A DNA stretch of 43,904 bases from Exiguobacterium aestuarii (GCF_020171655.1 NZ_JAIVAC010000007.1:1-43904), one strand, 5' to 3'; positions 1-12,880 are shown, counted from the first letter of the stretch. Notes: a model not told the origin generated them from the letters alone. Numbers and translations are program-made.

Positions 1-113
<113 letters not shown>

Positions 114-124
114 AACAACGCAGT

Positions 125-158
125 AGACGATCAAGCATATGCTTGATCGTCTTTTTTT
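125..158 (+). terminator. Rho-independent terminator of the upstream rRNA operon
   Basis: Bases 125-152 form a perfect 28-bp palindrome (half-site AGACGATCAAGCAT) followed by seven T. It closes the rRNA operon 12 bases after the 5S end. No convincing sigma-A promoter is visible between this terminator and the first protein gene at 188. Confidence 0.93.
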
Positions 159-187
159 CATAGTCAATAGTTAAGGAGGAATAACAG

Positions 188-1606
188 ATGGCTCCTTCTC
201 GGAAAAATCCTTTTACATTTCTAGAGACTCTAGAACAGCATGTGAGTGAACATCGCGTATCTTTTCACGTCCCGGGGCATCATAATGGTACCGTGACTGA
301 TCATACGTTACCGAGTGCATTTGCCAAGGTGATGCCATATGACCTGACGGAACTGGCACATTTAGATGATTTGCATGACGCTTCTGGGATTATCGATCAA
401 GCTGAAAAAGCATTGGGTAAACTGTATGAAAGTAAAAGTAAGTGGCTCGTCAATGGTTCAACTGTTGGAAATTGGAGCATGCTTGCGGCAACTGTAAAAC
501 GTGGTGAGCGAGTATACGTTCAACGAAACTCACATAAGTCGGTTTGGAACGCAATTGAATGGCTAGGGTTAGAACCAATCCTATTAACACCTACAATTGA
601 ACGTGGGACAGGAATTCCAACCGTGGTGACATTAGAAACGATTGAACAGGCTGTTCAAGAATTCCCGGGAGGACGAGCCGTCATGTTAACGTCTCCTACG
701 TACTATGGAGACATGGCTGATATTCGTGCGATTTCAAATTATTTGTTTTCACTTGAGATTCCATTACTCGTCGATGAAGCACATGGTGCCCATTTAATTC
801 ATCCTAAATTGCTTCAGCGTTCTGCGATTTTTGAGGGAGCGAGTGCAGTTGTACAGTCTGCACATAAAACGCTACCTGCATTGACGATGGGAGCTTGGAT
901 TCATTATAAAGAAGACATCGATGAAATTCGGTTAAAGCATGCATTATCTTCATTTCAGACATCAAGTCCTTCTTATCTTATTATGGCTTCATTAGACTAC
1001 GCACGGTCCTATTTAGAAAGTCTAACGGACGAAGCATGGTCTTCTATTCAAAAGAGTCATGCTCATTTTGTGCTTGAGCTGAAGCGTGCAGGTTTTACTG
1101 TCAAAGTGGGGGACGATTTTACGAAAGTAACGGTCATGACGTATCCGAAAAATGGATTAGTCTTTAGTGAACATCTTGCATCAATCGGAATCGATATTGA
1201 ATTAGCTGCAGTGGATCATGTGTTATTCTGTTTGCCATTAAGGGAAATAACAAAGCAGGAAATTGAGCATTGGATTAAATTGATTAAAAAGGCAGCTACA
1301 CATGTCCCGATCATTGATGAGGATGAAACGATTTTTCCTTTCCCTCAAACACAACGTGTATCTGAACTCTATACGTTAATAGGGAATGAGCAAGTGCAAC
1401 GTTTATCCTTCAAACAAGCAATCGGATTTGTTTCAGCAGAAACGGTGATTCCATATCCACCAGGGATTCCATGGATTCTAAAAGGAGAGCGGATTACCGA
1501 GGAAAAAATACGTGTGCTCCTAGAGTGGATTTCCTTAGGGAGGAAGCTTCAAGCAAGTAAGCATGTTATGATAGAGCAAATTGACGTTATTGTAGAGGAG
1601 TTTTAA
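188..1606 (+). CDS. Orn/Lys/Arg decarboxylase family, PLP-dependent (YaaO-like)
   Basis: This 472-aa fold-type I PLP enzyme belongs to the Orn/Lys/Arg decarboxylase major domain family. Visible marks are HVPGHHNG (residues 27-34), NGST (89-92), DEAHGAH (196-202) holding the cofactor Asp, and SAHK with the Schiff-base Lys at 227. The small C-terminal domain follows. Length matches B. subtilis YaaO (about 480 aa), which also sits between an rRNA operon and tmk. The substrate (lysine, arginine or ornithine, hence cadaverine or polyamine synthesis) cannot be read from sequence alone. An AAGGAGGA ribosome site at 173-180 sets the ATG start. The gene ends four bases before tmk, so the two are probably cotranscribed. 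The promoter is not obvious. Confidence 0.9.
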   Translation: MAPSRKNPFTFLETLEQHVSEHRVSFHVPGHHNGTVTDHTLPSAFAKVMPYDLTELAHLDDLHDASGIIDQAEKALGKLYESKSKWLVNGSTVGNWSMLAATVKRGERVYVQRNSHKSVWNAIEWLGLEPILLTPTIERGTGIPTVVTLETIEQAVQEFPGGRAVMLTSPTYYGDMADIRAISNYLFSLEIPLLVDEAHGAHLIHPKLLQRSAIFEGASAVVQSAHKTLPALTMGAWIHYKEDIDEIRLKHALSSFQTSSPSYLIMASLDYARSYLESLTDEAWSSIQKSHAHFVLELKRAGFTVKVGDDFTKVTVMTYPKNGLVFSEHLASIGIDIELAAVDHVLFCLPLREITKQEIEHWIKLIKKAATHVPIIDEDETIFPFPQTQRVSELYTLIGNEQVQRLSFKQAIGFVSAETVIPYPPGIPWILKGERITEEKIRVLLEWISLGRKLQASKHVMIEQIDVIVEEF

Positions 1607-1609
1607 AAA

Positions 1610-2577
<968 letters not shown>

Positions 2578-2591
2578 TGGGAGTTGGGCAT

Positions 2592-3584
2592 ATGCGTTTT
2601 CAGGAATTAAATGAGTCGCAAACAGTTGTTGCTCGAATCATTCAAAATTCAATCATTTCGAATAAAGTTGGGCATGCGTACATCTTTTCGGGCGATTATG
2701 AACCATACTTAATTGAAACAGCCACATTGTTTGCGAAAGCCTTGTTTTGTGAATCCCCACAAGGAGCAGAACCGTGTGGAGTGTGTCGAAATTGTCGACG
2801 CATGGATTCAAAAAACATTGTTGACTATATCGAAGTGGAGCCGGACGGAGCTAGCATTAAAAAAGAACAGATTCAACAACTACTCAGCGACCTATCATTA
2901 CGAGGTGCTGAAGGAGATCGCCAAGTGTATGTCATCCATCAAGCTCATAAGATGACGACTCAAGCGGCAAATAGTTTATTGAAGTTCTTTGAGGAACCAG
3001 GTGTGGGAAAACTTGCTATTTTGGTGACGACACAACCACAGTTACTTCTTCCAACGATTCGTTCGCGAGCTCAACAACTTGCTTTTCGCCCGATTGACCG
3101 CGCGAAGTTAGCACAAACGATGTCAGAAGAATTGTCGTGTACGTACGATTTGGCTTACCTTGCTTTAACCGTTTATCCAAAATGGGATGATGCGAAAGAA
3201 GCAGTTGAGCAGGAGTGGTTTGTACAGGCGTATGGGCTAGTGGTACAATTAATTGAAGTATTGACGAAACGACCTCAAGAGTTGCTCTTGTTCGCCCAGG
3301 AAAAATGGTTAGGACATTTTAAAGGACGAAATGAGTTACGAGTTGGCCTCGAATTATTCGAACATTGGTTAGAGGAGGCACTTCATCTCAAAGTTCGAGA
3401 TACGTATACTCCAAAGCTATTTAAGAACGAGGCGGCTTTATATAACGCATTTATTCAGAATCGATCTGTCTCTAAACTCACACATGCAATTGAAAGTGTG
3501 CATGCGGCAATTCGACGTCTCGAGGCAAACGTCAATCCTCAATTAACTTTCGAACGACTTTCGTTCGATTTGCAGAAAGGATAG
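2592..3584 (+). CDS. holB: DNA polymerase III delta' subunit
   Basis: HolB is the delta' wrench of the clamp loader that opens the DnaN clamp. Four zinc-binding cysteines lie at residues 53, 62, 65 and 68, followed by the AAA+ fold with EEPG near 132. The usual P-loop position (IFSGDYEPY) has lost the GxxGxGK signature, as expected for delta', which does not hydrolyse ATP. I place the start at ATG 2592 because GGGAG at 2579-2583 is well spaced and the resulting 330 aa match B. subtilis HolB (329). An in-frame ATG at 2577, overlapping the darA stop, would add five residues. Confidence 0.94.
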   Translation: MRFQELNESQTVVARIIQNSIISNKVGHAYIFSGDYEPYLIETATLFAKALFCESPQGAEPCGVCRNCRRMDSKNIVDYIEVEPDGASIKKEQIQQLLSDLSLRGAEGDRQVYVIHQAHKMTTQAANSLLKFFEEPGVGKLAILVTTQPQLLLPTIRSRAQQLAFRPIDRAKLAQTMSEELSCTYDLAYLALTVYPKWDDAKEAVEQEWFVQAYGLVVQLIEVLTKRPQELLLFAQEKWLGHFKGRNELRVGLELFEHWLEEALHLKVRDTYTPKLFKNEAALYNAFIQNRSVSKLTHAIESVHAAIRRLEANVNPQLTFERLSFDLQKG

Positions 3585-3590
3585 AAGCGC

Positions 3591-4421
3591 GTGCTTGAAG
3601 TAGTTGGAGTCCGCTTTAAAGAAGCGGGAAAAATCTATTACTTTTCACCAGGCGATGCAACGCTTAAACGTGGGGAACATGTCATCGTTGAAACGGTACG
3701 TGGCATTGAGTATGGCGAAGTCGTCCAAGTCGATAAAAAGCTCGGCGAAGATGAAGTCGTCATGCCGTTGAAGACAATCCTTCGCGTCGCGGACCAAAAG
3801 GATGCGGATATCGTACGCGATAATCGACTGGCAGCCGTTGATGCTCACGCCGTCTGTGAAGAAAAAATTCGAGAACATCAATTAGACATGAAGTTAGTCG
3901 ATGTTGAGTATACATTTGATCGCAATAAAGTGATCTTTTATTTTACTGCCGAGGGTCGCGTCGACTTTCGAGAATTGGTAAAGGACTTGGCTAGCGTGTT
4001 TCGGACACGGATCGAACTCCGACAAATCGGTGTTCGTGACGAAGCGAAGCTACTAAGTGGGATTGGACCATGTGGTCGAGTTCTTTGTTGTTCGTCATTT
4101 CTTGGGGAGTTTGAACCAGTTTCCATCAAAATGGCCAAAGACCAGAATCTTTCGTTAAATCCGAATAAAATTTCTGGAGTGTGTGGTCGTTTGATGTGCT
4201 GTTTAAAATATGAGAATGACACATACGAAGAATTAAAACGCGATTTACCAGACGTCGGCAAGCGAATCAAAATTCCAGAAGGTGATGGTCGTGTAATCGG
4301 TCTCAACATTTTGGACCAACTTATTCAAGTTGAACTTCACGATCGGACGCGTGTCGTCACATATACGATTGATGAACTTGTTGAAGTGGGTGCGATTAAA
4401 CGAAAACCGTCAAAACAGTGA
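3591..4421 (+). CDS. ricT: RicT (YaaT), PSP1-domain RNase Y specificity factor
   Basis: This 276-aa protein carries the PSP1 domain and two cysteine clusters (Cys161/166/167 and Cys198/203/204). In B. subtilis RicT forms a complex with RicA and RicF that binds Fe-S clusters and directs RNase Y to selected mRNAs; it also affects competence, biofilm formation and sporulation. It starts with GTG at 3591, with AGAAAGGA nine bases upstream, six bases after holB. Cluster binding is inferred from the conserved cysteines. Confidence 0.95.
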   Translation: MLEVVGVRFKEAGKIYYFSPGDATLKRGEHVIVETVRGIEYGEVVQVDKKLGEDEVVMPLKTILRVADQKDADIVRDNRLAAVDAHAVCEEKIREHQLDMKLVDVEYTFDRNKVIFYFTAEGRVDFRELVKDLASVFRTRIELRQIGVRDEAKLLSGIGPCGRVLCCSSFLGEFEPVSIKMAKDQNLSLNPNKISGVCGRLMCCLKYENDTYEELKRDLPDVGKRIKIPEGDGRVIGLNILDQLIQVELHDRTRVVTYTIDELVEVGAIKRKPSKQ

Positions 4422-4435
4422 TGGGGTGCTGAGCA

Positions 4436-4780
4436 GTGGAAAGAATGGACAAAAAAGAAGTGATGATGCGTGTAGATGCGATCGAGCAACAGATGCAACT
4501 CTTAACGGAGCACTTAGGCGTATTAAAAGAACAGCTCGCCTATTTGCTTGAAGAGAATCAGCATATGTATCTAGAGAATCATCACTTGCGCGAAAAAGTC
4601 GAACAATTGGCAGAAGTTGATACGACAAATGGTGATTCACAAATCGCATTGTCTGGAAAAGGGCAGAACAATTTGGCTGCGCTGTATCAAGAAGGATTCC
4701 ATATTTGTAACCTCCATTACGGACAGGTACGAAAAGATGGGGATTGTCTCTTCTGTTTGTCGATGCTCAATAAACATTAA
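4436..4780 (+). CDS. yabA: Replication initiation control protein YabA
   Basis: YabA binds DnaA and DnaN and restrains initiation at oriC in Bacillus. This 114-aa protein shows the expected N-terminal coiled coil (roughly residues 5-65, rich in Q, E, L and H), a short linker, and a C-terminal zinc module with CNLH and CLFC near residues 92-110. The start is uncertain. GTG 4436 has a GGGGTG-like ribosome site seven bases upstream, while ATG 4445 gives MDKKE, the form of the B. subtilis N terminus, but has a weaker site. A hairpin terminator follows. Confidence 0.93.
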   Translation: MERMDKKEVMMRVDAIEQQMQLLTEHLGVLKEQLAYLLEENQHMYLENHHLREKVEQLAEVDTTNGDSQIALSGKGQNNLAALYQEGFHICNLHYGQVRKDGDCLFCLSMLNKH

Positions 4781-4785
4781 TACGG

Positions 4786-4824
4786 GGCGATAGATAGGGA
4801 TTCCCTATCCGTCGCCTTTCTTTT
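4786..4824 (+). terminator. Hairpin terminator after yabA
   Basis: GGCGA at 4786-4790 and TAGGGATTCCCTA in the centre form an imperfect stem closing with TCGCC at 4812-4816, followed by TTTCTTTT. It separates yabA from trmN6 and may be leaky, as trmN6 has no clear promoter of its own. Confidence 0.7.
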
Positions 4825-4840
4825 ATAGAAGGAGGAAACA

Positions 4841-5578
4841 ATGGTAACGGTAAAGGATGGAGAGCGCCTTGATGATCTGCTTGGACGCCCTGGCAAGATT
4901 ATTCAAAGTGACGATGTGTTCTCGTTTTCATTAGATGCGGTACTACTGGCGGAGTTTGTATGGGTACCGATTCAAAAAGGGCAATTGGTCGATTTGTGCG
5001 CCGGTACGGGAGCAATCCCACTTTTCTTGTCGTATCGTACAAAAGGAACGATTACAGGTGTAGAGATTCAATCGAAACTCGTCGATATGGCGAATCGAAG
5101 CATGGCGGTCAATCGCCTCGAGAATCGAATTCAAGTTCTAGAAGGTGACGTCAAAACGGCAGCGGCACAACTTGGGCACGCTCGTTATGATGTGGTCACG
5201 TGTAATCCCCCATATTTTCTAGCAAATGAAACGTCATTACGGAATCAAAACGAACATCATACCATTGCACGCCATGAGGTGTTGTGCACGCTAGAAGATT
5301 GTATTAAAACGGCTAGTCAACTCGTCAAACCAGGAGGGAAAGTGGCGTTCGTGCATCGGCCAGAACGTTTACTCGATATCCTGACATTGATGCGTACCTA
5401 CCGAATTGAACCGAAGCGAATGCAGCTCGTATATCCGAAAGCTGGACGCGAAGCGAATACGTTATTAATCGAGGGATCGAAAGATGGAAAAGCAGGTCTT
5501 AAAATTTTACCACCATTTGTTGTATATGAAGAAGACGATACGTATACGGAAGCGATGCGAGCCATTCTTGATGCCTAA
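4841..5578 (+). CDS. trmN6: tRNA1(Val) adenine-37 N6-methyltransferase
   Basis: A class I SAM-dependent methyltransferase of 245 aa, equivalent to B. subtilis YabB. The SAM-binding motif DLCAGTGAIP is at residues 51-60 and the amino-methyltransferase motif NPPY at 122-125, which marks an exocyclic-amine methylase. By family it makes m6A37 in tRNA-Val. The start is set by AGAAGGAGG at 4827-4835. It overlaps the next gene by eight bases. Confidence 0.92.
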   Translation: MVTVKDGERLDDLLGRPGKIIQSDDVFSFSLDAVLLAEFVWVPIQKGQLVDLCAGTGAIPLFLSYRTKGTITGVEIQSKLVDMANRSMAVNRLENRIQVLEGDVKTAAAQLGHARYDVVTCNPPYFLANETSLRNQNEHHTIARHEVLCTLEDCIKTASQLVKPGGKVAFVHRPERLLDILTLMRTYRIEPKRMQLVYPKAGREANTLLIEGSKDGKAGLKILPPFVVYEEDDTYTEAMRAILDA

Positions 5579-5849
5579 ACATTATACGTATATCGTGGAA
5601 TGTCAGGACGGGACATATTATACAGGCTATACAACGAATGTGGAAAAGAGAATCATTGCACATAATGCCGGGAAAGGGGCGAAGTATACGAAAGCTCGCC
5701 TTCCCGTACGACTTCGGTATGTGCAATCGTTCGATACGAAACGGGAGGCCATGCAATACGAATGGTCCATTAAACAATTGACCCGCGCGCAAAAAGAGAA
5801 GTTGATGGAGGGGACGACTAATGAATTCACAGAAGAGTTATCAAACTGA
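5571..5849 (+). CDS. yazA: GIY-YIG domain protein (YazA/UPF0213 type)
   Basis: A 92-aa single-domain GIY-YIG protein. The signature strands YIV (residues 7-9) and YTG (18-20), the helix containing KRIIAHN and a conserved Glu in YEWS are visible. Members resemble the catalytic domain of UvrC and homing endonucleases, but the cellular role of this short family is unsettled. The ATG at 5571 overlaps the trmN6 stop and no good ribosome site is seen, so translational coupling is likely. The 3' end overlaps rsmI by 29 bases. Confidence 0.9.
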   Translation: MPKHYTYIVECQDGTYYTGYTTNVEKRIIAHNAGKGAKYTKARLPVRLRYVQSFDTKREAMQYEWSIKQLTRAQKEKLMEGTTNEFTEELSN

Positions 5850-6690
5850 ACAACCAACATTGTATGTCGTACCAACGCCAATCGGCAATTTGGAAGATAT
5901 GACATATCGAGCGGTGCGAACGCTTCAAGAAGTGGATTTAATCGCAGCGGAAGACACTCGCCAAACGATGAAGCTTTGTCGCCACTTTGAAATTCCGACA
6001 AAACTGATTAGCTATCATGAACACAACAAAGAAGTAAGTGGACCGAGACTGATTGAAGATCTTTTGGCTGGAAAGTCGGTTGCGGTTGTTTCTGATGCTG
6101 GAATGCCTGGTATTTCAGATCCGGGGAGTGATCTCGTACGGTTAGCCATCGAGGCAAACATTCCGGTGGTCGTCTTACCAGGTGCCAATGCAGCGCTAAC
6201 GGCATTGGTTGCTTCAGGTCTTCCGACAGAACGTTTCCTCTATTACGGTTTTTTGCCACGTAAAAAGAAAGATCGCATCGATGTCCTCGAATCGATTCAA
6301 TATGAGCTGGGCACGATTGTTTTTTATGAAGCCCCTCATCGATTAAAGGAAATGTTAACAGCGATTCGACAAGTGTTTGGTAACCGTCAGCTCGTATTAG
6401 GTAGAGAGTTAACCAAAACGTTCGAAGAGTTTTTGAGAGGGTCAGTCGATGAAGCGTTACAGTGGTGCGAAGGTGAAGTACGCGGAGAGTTCGTCGTTCT
6501 TGTGAGCGGTGCGACAGAAGCGGCACCTACGACAATGTGGTGGGAAGCGCTCTCTGTCTATGAACATGTTGTTCATTATATAGAAGAGGGACTGAAGCCG
6601 AACGCGGCCATTAAGCAGACCGCAAAAGACCGTGGTGAATCACGAAACGATGTATATGATGCGTATCATCAACTGCACAAAAAAGAGTAA
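5821..6690 (+). CDS. rsmI: 16S rRNA C1402 2'-O-methyltransferase
   Basis: RsmI belongs to the tetrapyrrole methylase fold and modifies C1402 in the ribosomal decoding centre. The 289-aa protein (B. subtilis 292) shows PTPIGNLEDMT near the N terminus (about residue 18), AEDTR near 43 and DAGMPGISDPG near 90. GGAGGGG at 5807-5813 sets the ATG start inside the end of yazA. The stop codon lies within a hairpin shared with the convergent abrB. Confidence 0.96.
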   Translation: MNSQKSYQTEQPTLYVVPTPIGNLEDMTYRAVRTLQEVDLIAAEDTRQTMKLCRHFEIPTKLISYHEHNKEVSGPRLIEDLLAGKSVAVVSDAGMPGISDPGSDLVRLAIEANIPVVVLPGANAALTALVASGLPTERFLYYGFLPRKKKDRIDVLESIQYELGTIVFYEAPHRLKEMLTAIRQVFGNRQLVLGRELTKTFEEFLRGSVDEALQWCEGEVRGEFVVLVSGATEAAPTTMWWEALSVYEHVVHYIEEGLKPNAAIKQTAKDRGESRNDVYDAYHQLHKKE

Positions 6691-6712
6691 GCAAGGAAAT
6701 CCTTGCTTACTC
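6680..6712 (-). terminator. Shared hairpin between convergent rsmI and abrB
   Basis: A 12-bp perfect stem (6685-6696 with 6701-6712) has the loop AAAT. The rsmI stop (6688-6690) lies in the left arm and the abrB stop (6707-6709) in the right arm. On the minus strand the stem is followed by a T-run (complement of the A-run at 6679-6684), so it should terminate abrB well; on the plus strand the T-tract is weak. Confidence 0.8.
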
Positions 6713-7000
6713 TTCGCTGTAGTAGTTTTCGAGCATGTTCTTCAATTCAACGAGAACACGTTGTGCACCTTCTGGTGACAAGATGAGTTTGCCATCTGCC
6801 AATTTGAAGTTATCGTCTGATACTTCACCTGTAACTTGGCAAGTCATGTTTGGCTTATATTTTTTCAAAACGATTTGATCGTTGTCGACGTAAATCTCGA
6901 GAGCATCTTTCTCTGCGATCCCAAGTGTACGGCGCAATTCGATTGGAATAACGACACGACCAAGCTCATCAACCTTACGAACAATACCTGTAGATTTCAT
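6707..7000 (-). CDS. abrB: Transition-state regulator AbrB
   Basis: A 97-aa SpoVT/AbrB swapped-hairpin DNA-binding protein. The N-terminal half (MKSTGIVRKVDELGRVVIP) is essentially that of B. subtilis AbrB, and Cys54 in MTCQVTG is kept. In B. subtilis AbrB represses many stationary-phase genes during growth and is itself repressed by Spo0A~P. A GGAGGAGG ribosome site on the minus strand (7008-7015) places the start at 7000; longer in-frame extensions would run into the promoter. It is the only leftward gene. The related spoVT, normally after mfd, is absent from this window. Confidence 0.97.
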   Translation of the reverse strand: MKSTGIVRKVDELGRVVIPIELRRTLGIAEKDALEIYVDNDQIVLKKYKPNMTCQVTGEVSDDNFKLADGKLILSPEGAQRVLVELKNMLENYYSEE

Positions 7001-7021
7001 TTGTGTTTCCTCCTCCAATGG

Positions 7022-7028
7022 TGTCGAA
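7022..7028 (+). promoter_or_regulatory. Additional 0A-like box near the abrB ribosome site
   Basis: A perfect TGTCGAA on the plus strand lies seven bases upstream (in the abrB sense) of the abrB ribosome binding site, inside the transcribed leader. Confidence 0.45.
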
Positions 7029-7045
7029 ATCTCGTGGTGACATGA

Positions 7046-7062
7046 ATCGTCAAAATTCGACA
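7046..7062 (-). promoter_or_regulatory. Tandem Spo0A-box-like operator in the abrB leader
   Basis: Reading leftward, TGTCGAA (7062-7056), three bases, then TGACGAT (7052-7046). The first matches the 0A-box consensus TGNCGAA exactly and the second has one mismatch. The 10-bp repeat period and the position just downstream of the predicted start site resemble the Spo0A operator of B. subtilis abrB. Whether this organism encodes Spo0A cannot be seen here. Confidence 0.65.
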
Positions 7063-7079
7063 ATGTGACTACAGCAAAA

Positions 7080-7108
7080 AGCATACTAAACTTTCCAATT
7101 GCAGTCAA
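7080..7108 (-). promoter_or_regulatory. Sigma-A promoter of abrB
   Basis: On the minus strand TTGACT (7108-7103) and TATGCT (7085-7080) are separated by 17 bases. Transcription would start near 7073, giving a leader of about 70 bases that contains the tandem 0A-like boxes. Confidence 0.75.
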
Positions 7109-7133
7109 CTGCTTACTATCTGGAAAAGCAATT

Positions 7134-7150
7134 TTTCGAAATTTGTCGAA
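7134..7150 (+). promoter_or_regulatory. Second tandem 0A-like pair upstream of the abrB promoter
   Basis: TTTCGAA (one mismatch to TGNCGAA), three bases, then a perfect TGTCGAA at 7144-7150. The 10-bp period equals that of the pair in the abrB leader. It lies about 26 bases upstream of the abrB -35. Confidence 0.5.
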
Positions 7151-7247
7151 TCAAGAGCGATATATACCTAAATTTCCCCGATAGTTTGAACTTGAAACAA
7201 AGAAAGGGTATTTTTGGAACATTTATGACGAACTAAACGCAAAATAA

Positions 7248-7269
7248 TTCCAAACAATTAGGTTTGGAA
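7248..7269 (+). repeat. Inverted repeat over the metG -35 region
   Basis: TTCCAAAC (7248-7255) and GTTTGGAA (7262-7269) form an 8-bp perfect dyad with a 6-base centre. It covers the weak -35 of metG. With no T-run it is unlikely to be a terminator; an operator is possible. Confidence 0.5.
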
Positions 7270-7294
7270 ATTCTTTTGTCGAACCGTGTATAAT
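7264..7294 (+). promoter_or_regulatory. Probable metG promoter
   Basis: A perfect -10 (TATAAT, 7289-7294) is preceded by TTGGAA at 7264-7269 with a long 19-base spacer. A perfect TGTCGAA (7277-7283) sits in the spacer and another (7307-7313) lies in the short leader. The leader of about 30 bases leaves no room for a T-box riboswitch. Confidence 0.6.
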
Positions 7295-7327
7295 GAGAAT
7301 TGCATATGTCGAAAGGATGGAGAATAA

Positions 7328-9289
<1,962 letters not shown>

Positions 9290-9297
9290 TGAAATGG

Positions 9298-9325
9298 GGG
9301 AGACCACGGTCTCCCTCTCTTTTTC
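9298..9325 (+). terminator. Terminator after metG
   Basis: GGGAGACC (9298-9305) pairs with GGTCTCCC (9308-9315), followed by a T-rich tract. tatD begins 16 bases later without a visible promoter, so read-through probably feeds the next operon. Confidence 0.75.
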
Positions 9326-9340
9326 TAAGGAGGAACCAAG

Positions 9341-10108
9341 ATGTTGATTGATACACACACGCACATTAATGCGGAGCAGTTCAATGAAGATGTGGAGGAG
9401 ACGATTGAGCGGGCAAGAGAAGCCGGCGTTTCTCCGCTACTCGTCGTCGGATTTGATACGCCGACCATCGACCGAGCCATCGAGCTAGCCGAAACATATG
9501 AAGACATCTATGCCATCGTCGGATGGCACCCGGTCGATGCGATCGACTGTACGGATGCGGATTTAGAACGGATCGAGACACTCATGAGTCACCCAAAAGT
9601 GATGGCACTCGGTGAAATCGGTCTCGACTATCATTGGGATAAGTCACCGAAAGATGTACAACAGCGCCTATTCCGTCAACAGATTGCCATCGCGAAACGG
9701 ACAAATATGCCAATCGTCATCCATAACCGCGAAGCAACGGCAGACGTGCTCGATATTTTGGAAGAAGAACATGCAGAGGAAGTCGGTGGGGTCTTCCATA
9801 GTTACAGCATGTCAGTAGAACTTCTCCCTCGTTGCCTAGACTTGAACTTCTATATTTCTTTAGGAGGACCGGTCACGTTTAAAAATGCGAAAGTTCCAAA
9901 GTTAGTCGCACAAGAAGTACCGTTAGATCGTCTTCTTGTCGAAACGGACTGCCCATACTTGACGCCAACTCCGTTCCGCGGAAAACGAAACGAACCGGCC
10001 TATGTGAAGTACGTTGCGGAAGAAATCGCGTCACTTCGAGACATCTCGTATGAGGAGTTGGCAGAAGCGACGACGGTCAACGCGAAGAAACTGTTCCGCC
10101 TCCCATGA
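9341..10108 (+). CDS. TatD-family metal-dependent DNase (YabD/DayD)
   Basis: A 255-aa TIM-barrel metallohydrolase, the same length as B. subtilis YabD. Metal ligands are visible: HTH at residues 6-8, the Glu in GEIGLDYH near 92, HNREA near 128 and the Asp of ETDCPYLTP near 204. Family members are 3'-5' exonucleases or D-aminoacyl-tRNA deacylase-like enzymes, so the exact substrate is open. AAGGAGGA at 9328-9335 sets the start; the stop overlaps the next gene as ATGA. Confidence 0.93.
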   Translation: MLIDTHTHINAEQFNEDVEETIERAREAGVSPLLVVGFDTPTIDRAIELAETYEDIYAIVGWHPVDAIDCTDADLERIETLMSHPKVMALGEIGLDYHWDKSPKDVQQRLFRQQIAIAKRTNMPIVIHNREATADVLDILEEEHAEEVGGVFHSYSMSVELLPRCLDLNFYISLGGPVTFKNAKVPKLVAQEVPLDRLLVETDCPYLTPTPFRGKRNEPAYVKYVAEEIASLRDISYEELAEATTVNAKKLFRLP

Positions 10109-11383
10109 TCAAGCGTGTATTCGCCAGTATAGGCGTGATTGTGACTGCGTCTGTCGCATACGTCATGTTGCAACCTGAACCAATCAAGGTCATCGATGAC
10201 GGCGTGGTAATTGAGCATGAGACACGGGCCGATTCCGTCCTCGAGGTACTCGAGGAATTGAATATCACGTTAGACGAAACGGATTATGTTACTCCGGCAT
10301 TGAGCGAGGACGTTCCGGAAGATCGTCTCATTCGAATCGAACGTTCACATGAGGTCTCGCTTCAAATCGGATACGGACAAACAGAAGTCATTCAAACGAG
10401 AGAGCGGACCGTAGAGGATGTTTTACTGCGGTACGGGGTGACTGTACGAGACGGAGATACGGTTTATCCGTCTGTACGTACTGCTGTGACGAATGGGATG
10501 ACAATTCGCTACCAGCCTGTTGTTGGAGTCAATTTAATCGTCGGGCAAGATGCGTCAACCATCTATACGATGGCAACGGATGTAGCACAGTTACTGAGGG
10601 AAGCGAATGTTGACGTGACAGAACGTGACACGGTGCTACCAGACGCATCGACACCGATACGGGAAGGAATGACGATTACGGTCAATACGAATCGTGATGT
10701 CGTTCAATACGAGAGTCAATTGATTCCGTACGATATGGTCGAGGAAGAAGACGACACGCTTGAAGAAGGTGTGAAGCAAACCGTGCAGGTCGGAGTTCCT
10801 GGACTCGAACGGACAAGGTATGCACTTACTGTGGAAAATGGTACAATTACAAATCGTACGAAAACGGATGTCGAGACGTTACGTAAAGCAATGCCACAGA
10901 TCATCAAAGTCGGGACGAAAAAGGTCACAGAGCCCGTTACAGAGCCTACGACAGCGGACGAGTCGAGCCCATTCATCCCGGAAGCTGAAGTCGAGATAGC
11001 AGAGCCACCGAAAACGGACGATGTGTTAGATTTCTCATCCGCGAAGCAGTTACTCGTAGAAGCAACAGCTTATACGAACAATCCAGAAGACACGGTGACG
11101 TATGACGGACGAGTACTGACAAGAAGCGGTTATGATGTGACGGATACGATTCTCTTTGAGGGCATGCGCATCATCGCCGTCGACCCGGCCATCATTCCTC
11201 TCGGTACCCGCGTGTATGTGGAAGGGATTGGCATGGCGATTGCGCTAGATACGGGAAGTGCGATCAAAGGTCAAAAAATCGACATCATGATGGATGAGTT
11301 GGAGGAGGCTGTGACGTTTGGTCGCAAGCCGCTTACCATCTGGGTCATTCCAAAGCAGGAAGAAGAGAAAGAAGGAACAGACA

Positions 11384-11391
<8 letters not shown>
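10105..11391 (+). CDS. yabE: YabE-like cell-wall protein: DUF348 repeats, G5 and 3D domains
   Basis: This 428-aa secreted or membrane-anchored protein resembles Rpf/Sps-type wall enzymes. An N-terminal hydrophobic segment (residues 5-22) acts as signal or anchor. Three DUF348 units follow (about 28-66, 83-124, 140-182), then a G5 domain (198-271), a Pro/Glu/Thr-rich linker and a C-terminal 3D domain (327-415) with Asp370, Asp382 and Asp393. The 3D fold is a lytic-transglycosylase-like double-psi barrel, implying peptidoglycan remodelling. It begins inside the tatD stop and overlaps rnmV by eight bases. Confidence 0.92.
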
Positions 11392-12844
<1,453 letters not shown>

Positions 12845-12871
12845 ATTAAACTTTATTTTCATATTCAATTA

Positions 12872-12880
12872 TGCTATACT
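12872..12880 (+). promoter_or_regulatory. Possible second veg promoter, extended -10
   Basis: TGCTATACT carries a TG one base before TATACT, an extended -10. The -35 region is AT-rich without a good match. Its start site would lie just ahead of the veg ribosome site. Confidence 0.4.

Noticed and set aside
4330-4551. Small plus-strand frame across the ricT-yabA junction
   Set aside because: It is out of frame with both well-supported genes and has no ribosome site.
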